Source: Acorus gramineus | Lineage: Eukaryota > Streptophyta > Magnoliopsida > Acorales > Acoraceae | Assembly (NCBI GenBank): GCA_030737835.1 | Contig: CM060849.1 | Span: 31,237,080 to 31,301,079 of the forward strand | Length of the DNA stretch: 64,000 bases | Direction: 5' to 3' | Part shown: positions 59,601 through 64,000 of the stretch, piece by piece | How positions within the stretch are numbered: the first letter of the stretch is position 1 | Layout: each line of letters begins with the position of its first letter | Notes under the pieces: model-generated | Databases searched by the model: none | Seen by the model: only the letters and a program-made list of their open reading frames with translations | What the model was told of the DNA's origin: nothing | Translations under genes and position numbers: made by a program

Positions 59601-62600
59601 TGAGAGGATAATTCTGGATTCTGGGATCATTTGAATGGCTGTTGGGTCTTAAAATACATGCTCACATGAGGTTTGTGTAGCAACAATATGGGACAATAGT
59701 CTATTGGGGATAGAGAATTTGATTGGCTGCAACTTGCAAGTTGGAATCATTTCCAATGAAAATATAGAGGGATTCCACAATTCCATTTGATTGGCGTAAT
59801 GTTGCATCCATCAGTACACAGATTTTCAATTCAGTGCATGGAAAAGAAAATATCTCTCTCAAAGGGGGAATTAAATTTATAAAACAGCGTTCTACAATTA
59901 AACTGCCCTTTAATTTGATTCAACCTCGAAAAGAGAAAGAAGGCCAAAGAAGCACTCCTAGTCTTAGTGATCCTCTGTCAAGAGGAGGACGCTTGGAGCC
60001 AAAGATCGAGAGCGGTTTGCCTCAAGGTGGATGACGGAAAGTTGGCAACACGAAGTTTTTCCATACGGTGGCTAATTCATGGAGAAGGATAGATTTGATT
60101 CTTAAATTTATGGAAAAAGATACACTGAGCCCCCATTGCAGCCCCAATTACAGTCCATACCGTTTTTCTTTTTTAAAAAAATCACTCTCCCTTTGAAGTG
60201 TGTGTTGTTATATAAAATAATGTATATACTGAGATACAACAACAGTGTATTTTTTTTTTTGAGTTGACAAAATAAAGAAAAAAATCATGCCATACACTAT
60301 GATAGCGCATATATACTGCGCTATCATAGTGTATTGAGTTGCAAACGGGGCTGTGTGTATCAGCGCACTAAATTTAATTCTTCAATTATAAGAGGAGATG
60401 AGAGAATTGAGAACAAGGGGGAGACTGAAAACCATATTGCAAATCACTTCAAATCCTTTCAGAAAGAAGGTTCTTGGCTTCCCGACTGGCACGATGAGTT
60501 GCTTCCTCAACTTCCATGTCCCAATGTGAAGCTCTCATTGAGTCCCCAACCTAGATGTGCTCTCTCAAAGGGTTGGAAAGACATTCTTGACATAGCCATG
60601 GAGATTAAAGAGGAGAAATTTGTCACTGAAAATAAGTGGAAATTCGATTGATTGGCTCCAAAGTGCTTCACCAACATCCCTATTTCCCAACCTTTTCCTG
60701 GTGGTGCTTGATGAGAACAATCTTATAAATGACTCCTTCACTTGCAGCAAAAATGGTCTCCCAGATACGTCAAAGCCCCAATGATGTTGAAGTGGAAGAG
60801 CTGACTTCACTTCTTGCTGCACTTGAAGAGGTGGATTTGGAAGATCATGGTTTTTTTTTTTTTTTTGTGGATAGCAAACCCATAGATATTTTTCAACTTA
60901 ATATAAGGTTTCATCAAGGAGATAAACCATCTCCGCAACACTTCATCCTTGTGGAACAGTAGGTATGTGAAAATGGTGAAAGGTGGATGGGTGCATGGAG
61001 TGCAGTGTAGTGTTGAGGGCCCTTAAATCTCTCATGCTCAGTATGACAATACTCTTGATTTCAGTAAGGATATAGGAGCGGAAATTCAGGGTGTGATATT
61101 CGTCGTTACATGTTTTGAGTAACCTAAGGCTGGCATAAGTCTTAGCAAAATTTCGATATTAGTGAAGATTAACCCACTCTTTTGGGTGTTACACTAAGAA
61201 TTTCCCTACCAGCTACTTGGATTAGCCATTGCTTTTGGGTTGCTTTCATATTAGGATTGGGCCCCTTTGATTGGGAGAGTTGATAGGAAACTGGAGGAAT
61301 GGAAGAGCAAATCAGTAGGGGAGGTAAGATTGTTTAGTTGCAGGCAGTGTATTCTGACCTCCTAATATTCTCTCCATCAGTGAGGTGGGTAGTGGGAGAT
61401 GGTTCTCAAATTAGATTTTGATGGGATGCTTGGTATGATGGTGAAGTGCTTAAAATGAAATTTTCCAGGCTGTTTGCTATTTTTGTGTATCAAGCATGCC
61501 TTGTGGATGATTTCATAAAAAGATTGGAAGATCATATTGTGTGGAACCCCACACTCAGGAGAAACCTTCAGTAGCCAGAGGTTTCTAATATTCTCGTATT
61601 ACTTCAGTGGCTGCAGAGTCTTAAGATTATAAGAAACAGAGCAGCAGGGTGGTTTGGTGCCCTAATCCAAGTGAAGCTTCGCTGTTAACTGTTAAAGTTG
61701 GTTGAGAAAAGAATGCTCAATTCAAACGAGTACAGCTTCAAAGTGTAGAGAGATATGGGAGACAAAAGCACCTTTGAAAGTGAAATGCTTTATGTTAGTT
61801 TATAAAGAGACTGGTGACAAGGATGTATAGAACCAAATGGTTCAGGGAGAGTTCACGAGGTGTCCTTCGTGTACTTGATTCAATTAAAAAGTGCAATACC
61901 TTACCTGTCAGTGTGCCATTTTTCAAGGGTCGTTGAGTGAATGATGGTGTACCTTAATTGTTTGGTGGACGTCTTCTCTACTGTTTTATTTATTTTCTAT
62001 TCTGGAATTGCTCCACAATAGTTAATGAAATTTGGTATTAAAATTCCTACCAGTTCTCTGGAAAAAAAAAACCCAATCCATAAGTAAATTCTTATCACTC
62101 AGAAATATTCAATAGAATTTAAGCATTCTGTTGTTTAGCAAGAGGAAGAACCATTCATTTGATCATGCTTTGTAATATTTCCAACTTCAGAAGCAAACAC
62201 TGAAAATTTTGCATGAGAACAGAACAAGAAAAATTCACGCACACAAGTAACTCAGCCACAAGATCAGACAACCCAGAAAAACAGTAATATAAACTCAGGA
62301 ATGCCTGAGCTAGAAAGATATTTCATCAGCCTCTAATTACACAGGTTAAATCACCTAGTCATGAACCAAAATATTTACAAGGGTAGTTATCACTATGCCT
62401 TCCACATTTTCTTAATTTCAATAATACAAAGTTGTGAGTTCAGGAATATTATTTATCTTTGGCACTAAACAATGCCACTTACAGCAGATATCTTGTAACA
62501 GATGGTCCAGAAAGCTCATGAAAAAATGAGGATCCAGAAATACTAACATCTAAAGAATTAGAGCTTTTCTTTATCCATTTCTATCATAGGAGTGAAAAGC

Positions 62601-63412
62601 AAGCAATATTAGCATTTTTTTAGTGTAGTCAAATAATTATTTACAAAATGCATGACAGAAAAAATATATAAAATGCCACTTGCCTCTTTCCGACTTAGTG
62701 GGTGTACTTCATGATCAATAACAGAAGAAGAATCTACAACCTGCACAATGAAAGCAATGTTTTTAATTTTGGAGTTCAAACGGCAAATGCAACATTCAAC
62801 AAGCAAAGAAGGTACAAGGAAGGGCAACATCACTAACTGTATCTTTGTTCTTAAAAAGTGGTTTGGGGTCTTCCTGGTCCAAATCTGGAAATCTCTGATC
62901 ACCAATGTCTTTCACATATTTGTTTATGTCTGATGCTGGTAAAAGAGATAAATGATGCTGCTTGATGTAAACTACATCACTACCACCAACAGTCACAGAT
63001 GTAATGATATGGGTACCATAATTCTCTATGAAGCTGGGGAAAAAGATTGAGACAAATGCATTGGTTACTGAACTAAGATAAAATGTGACAAAGACATCAA
63101 CATTCAAATGGGAAACCTAAGATTAAGTATCTTGACATCATCAGCGGAGCCAAATTTTTATTAAACTACTAACCTTGCTAAAGATGACGGTTCCCAAGAT
63201 CGTGGAACAGCGAGTTTGATATCTTCTCGTAAAATTAAATCAGGTTTCACCAGTTTCACCTTAAAAAGAGGAATGAAGAATCCATCCATAGCAAGGGCCT
63301 TTGTGCCCGATGCATCGGTTTTCCAAGAACCAGTAAAATTAAACATGGCGTTAAAGCTCCCTAGAGGAACAGTTTCAGATAAACTTGATTTCTTATTGAA
63401 ATATTGAGCCAT
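47650..63412 (-). CDS. MACPF domain-containing protein (CAD1/NSL1 family, At1g14780-like), 3' six exons; 5' exon outside the window
   Basis: Minus-strand exons, 5' to 3': 63412-63174, 63033-62838, 62740-62684, 53901-53718, 48787-48624 and 48303-47650. They join in one frame for 498 codons including the stop at 47650; family members are about 600-630 aa, so about 110-130 N-terminal residues are missing beyond 64000. The MACPF signature [15 protein letters not shown] lies in the second visible exon; [19 protein letters not shown] and [11 protein letters not shown] follow in family order. The C-terminus is the conserved segment with [18 protein letters not shown]. Plant members (CAD1, NSL1) restrain salicylate-dependent cell death; membrane attack by this protein is unproven. 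The intron between 62684 and 53901 is 8.8 kb with a GC donor (GAG/GCAAGT). A duplicated acceptor lies upstream of the 53901 exon. Confidence 0.87.
49530..50110 (-). pseudogene. Unrecognised coding-like stretch in a MACPF intron
   Basis: Two minus-strand frames, 50107-49832 and 49792-49583, are separated by a stop or frame change. They have balanced amino-acid composition (for example [13 protein letters not shown] and [13 protein letters not shown]). This may be a retrocopy or captured fragment of a host gene, but I do not recognise it. It lies in the intron 48788-53717. Confidence 0.35.
50540..51170 (+). pseudogene. Ty3/gypsy pol fragment (RT end and RNase H), frameshifted
   Basis: Plus-strand frames give [26 protein letters not shown], then a frame change to [16 protein letters not shown] and [10 protein letters not shown]. 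This is followed by [12 protein letters not shown] and A-D-A-L-S-R-R. This is the thumb of reverse transcriptase running into RNase H of a plant gypsy element. At least two frame breaks and internal stops make it inactive. No LTRs were found nearby. Confidence 0.82.
51370..51816. mobile_element. MULE-type hairpin MITE, 447 bp, with 9-bp target duplication
   Basis: GGGTAAAATGCATTTGGACC mirrors the right end, whose complement reads GGGTAAATTGTGTTTGGTCC. Pairing continues for about 100 bp (AGTTTTTGAAACCTGC / AGTCTTTGAAACATAC). Flanking 9-mers ATTAAAAAT (51361-51369) and ATTAAAAAA (51817-51825) differ at one base, as expected for a Mutator-like insertion. Confidence 0.8.
51830..53700. other. MACPF intron sequence, nothing recognised
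   Basis: AT-rich intron DNA without a supported element. The short open frame at 53425-53228 has no recognisable product. Confidence 0.4.
53859..54182. repeat. 162-bp tandem duplication across a MACPF splice acceptor
   Basis: Copies at 53859-54020 and 54021-54182 are nearly identical (AGATCATCACCACCCCTCCT starts at 53861 and 54023). Each holds the minus-strand acceptor ATATCGCAG and the first codons of the exon ([13 protein letters not shown]). The real exon starts at 53901 and its copy at 54063. Confidence 0.92.
54300..56350. other. Long MACPF intron, left part, no recognised element
   Basis: AT-rich; the paired ends of some inverted words around 55.0-55.5 kb (CATTTGAGGG, CAAATGATC) hint at an old foldback element, but limits could not be set. 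Confidence 0.35.
56361..56784. mobile_element. hAT-type MITE with 8-bp target duplication and ACGGACACGG repeats
   Basis: The ends CTATGAAGC and GCTTTGTAG are inverted repeats. They are flanked by ATTAGGTG (56353-56360) and GTTAGGTG (56785-56792), an 8-bp duplication with one mismatch. GC-rich ACGGACACGG-type subterminal repeats lie inside each end. The AT-rich centre (about 56540-56690) has tandem TTTTTATAAATCACTGTTTTA-type units of about 33-37 bp. Confidence 0.8.
56807..56924 (+). pseudogene. Degenerate 5S rRNA-derived sequence, probably a Cassandra-type TRIM remnant
   Basis: About 118 bp align base for base in order with plant 5S rRNA: GATCATACCAGCA, ATCGGATCCCATCAAAAC, TTAGGCGAGAATAG and CACTAGGAT, then GTGACCTTCTG. 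The internal promoter regions (A box and C box) are recognisable but mutated. Full-length 5S similarity inside a TE-rich intron is the hallmark of Cassandra elements, which carry 5S sequence in each LTR; a plain 5S pseudogene is the alternative. A TRIM-like fragment follows at 57.15 kb. Confidence 0.8.
57150..57245. repeat. TRIM-like LTR fragment
   Basis: TATGTGTGAGCACAACTCTT, GTGTTTTAAAGCACTTAGCC and GGGACAAAATGAACAATATC match the order of the copy at 24.29-24.48 kb. It lies about 230 bp after the 5S-derived block and may belong to the same element. Confidence 0.45.
58800..59150. other. CCACCTCC-rich segment
   Basis: A C/T-rich stretch of CCACCTCCCTC and CACATCCACCT repeats. An open frame here is a by-product of the repeat. 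Confidence 0.4.
59830..62075 (+). pseudogene. Degraded L1-type LINE (endonuclease/RT linker to zf-RVT and 3' end)
   Basis: Frames with many stops show, in order, [14 protein letters not shown] at about 60040, then a W-x-P-D-W-H-D-E-L run near 60470. Later come R-K-L-E-E-W-K-S at about 61285 and [10 protein letters not shown] at about 61380, followed by a zf-RVT-like region and a 3' UTR ending in A-rich DNA at 62063-62075. The order matches plant L1 ORF2. It lies in the 8.8-kb MACPF intron. A poly(T) run near 60850 interrupts it. Confidence 0.65.
60294..60332. repeat. Perfect 16-bp palindrome with 7-bp loop
   Basis: ACACTATGATAGCGCA (60294-60309), spacer TATATAC, TGCGCTATCATAGTGT (60317-60332). 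It sits inside the degraded LINE and resembles the ACTATGATAT/ATATCATAG words near 33.27-33.33 kb, so it may be a small inserted foldback element. Confidence 0.9.
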
Positions 63413-64000
63413 CTGTAAAATACTCCCAAACATTAAAAACATCGTTAAAATTTTCCAGAGAAACTTAACACGTTACAGATACACACACAATTAGAGGGAA
63501 ATCTAATTTAGAAATAGCAAATAACAAGTCAACAAGACAACATATTACCTTCAAACTACAAAATCATATTCCTTCCACTAAAAGTCACAGTGCAAATGTG
63601 CCAAATAAGAATGCTTGATTTATGTCTTGAAACTCACCCAGAACAGGTTAATGTTTAAATAACAAAGCTCAAAAAAAACAGCAGAACAGTCACTTTTAAA
63701 TTGTACTTGTATTAGATCAAATATCCAATCAGGAAGAGCTTCAATAAAAACTCTAGAAATGCTTATAATCCTTATCAAGCTCAGAAGAAGTACATCGATC
63801 AAATACAAACTACAGCCATCAAAGTCAAAATGACACAACGTGGTTAATCTCTTTATTAACATTCTCCATTACCTATGAGTTCCGTAAATTATTCATTTCT
63901 ATGTCCACATATTAAATATTAATCACCCTTTTCCCGATATGACGATATCTATTGTCATACAACGCCTATAGCATATTAGGTACCATGACTGAAACGCAAA
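63413..64000. other. MACPF intron leading to the missing 5' exon
   Basis: Begins with the acceptor (TTTTACAG on the minus strand) for the 63412 exon. No upstream MACPF exon, promoter or other gene was recognised in the last 590 bases. Confidence 0.45.

Noticed and set aside
1-64000. CRISPR arrays, operons, bacterial promoters or origins
   Set aside because: The repeats are tandem or transposon-derived, genes have spliceosomal introns, and nothing prokaryotic is present.
1-64000. tRNA genes
   Set aside because: I looked for GGTTCGAATCC-type T-loops with paired stems on both strands and found none that folds convincingly; tRNAscan would be decisive.

Overview
The window is nuclear DNA of a flowering plant, most likely a dicot. 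It has GT-AG introns of 0.1 to 8.8 kb, a chloroplast-targeted vitamin E enzyme, a plant F-box/LRR protein, a plant receptor-like protein and a plant-type MACPF protein. The background is AT-rich and full of LINE, gypsy, TRIM, Pack-type and MITE remnants. I cannot name the species. All calls come from reading the sequence; nothing was aligned or searched.

Layout. 1-5.1 kb: an intact FAR1-RELATED SEQUENCE gene (minus strand, three coding exons, 731 aa, complete MULE transposase core). It sits in a transposon-like setting of repeated TGTATCTTAA motifs, five of them paired as palindromes in its first intron. 5.1-12.2 kb: MITE-like hairpins, a LINE 3' end inside a terminal-inverted-repeat element, and a 1.6 kb inverted-repeat element with a captured exon that looks like an Ole e 1-type protein. 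12.2-19.2 kb: a plus-strand F-box/LRR gene, with a second LINE end upstream. 20.4-22.2 kb: a decayed gypsy element.

22.9-31.8 kb: VTE6 (phytyl-phosphate kinase, DUF92 family), five exons, with transposons in its introns and just upstream of its ATG. 34.8-36.2 kb: a single-exon RLP29/PII-2-like leucine-rich-repeat protein. 38.5-39.9 kb: a second palindrome array built on TGTTACATT. 41.2-46.9 kb: a Pack-type element with about 1.4 kb inverted arms. It encloses a frameshifted fragment of RNase P subunit p30 (RPP30/GAF1), and one arm carries a later hairpin MITE insertion.

47.65 kb to the right edge: the 3' six exons of a MACPF-domain gene (minus strand, At1g14780-like). Its introns hold a gypsy pol fragment, a MULE-type MITE with 9-bp duplications, a hAT-type MITE, a 5S rRNA-derived sequence and a degraded L1-type LINE. 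Its 5' exon lies beyond the window.

The genes do not form a pathway; the shared theme is transposable elements reshaping gene structure. Two unrelated genes (FRS and MACPF) carry tandem duplications that copy a 3' splice acceptor, and in both an upstream acceptor would give a truncated protein. The best candidate for something undescribed is the FRS unit with its palindromic motif array and four-fold splice acceptor.
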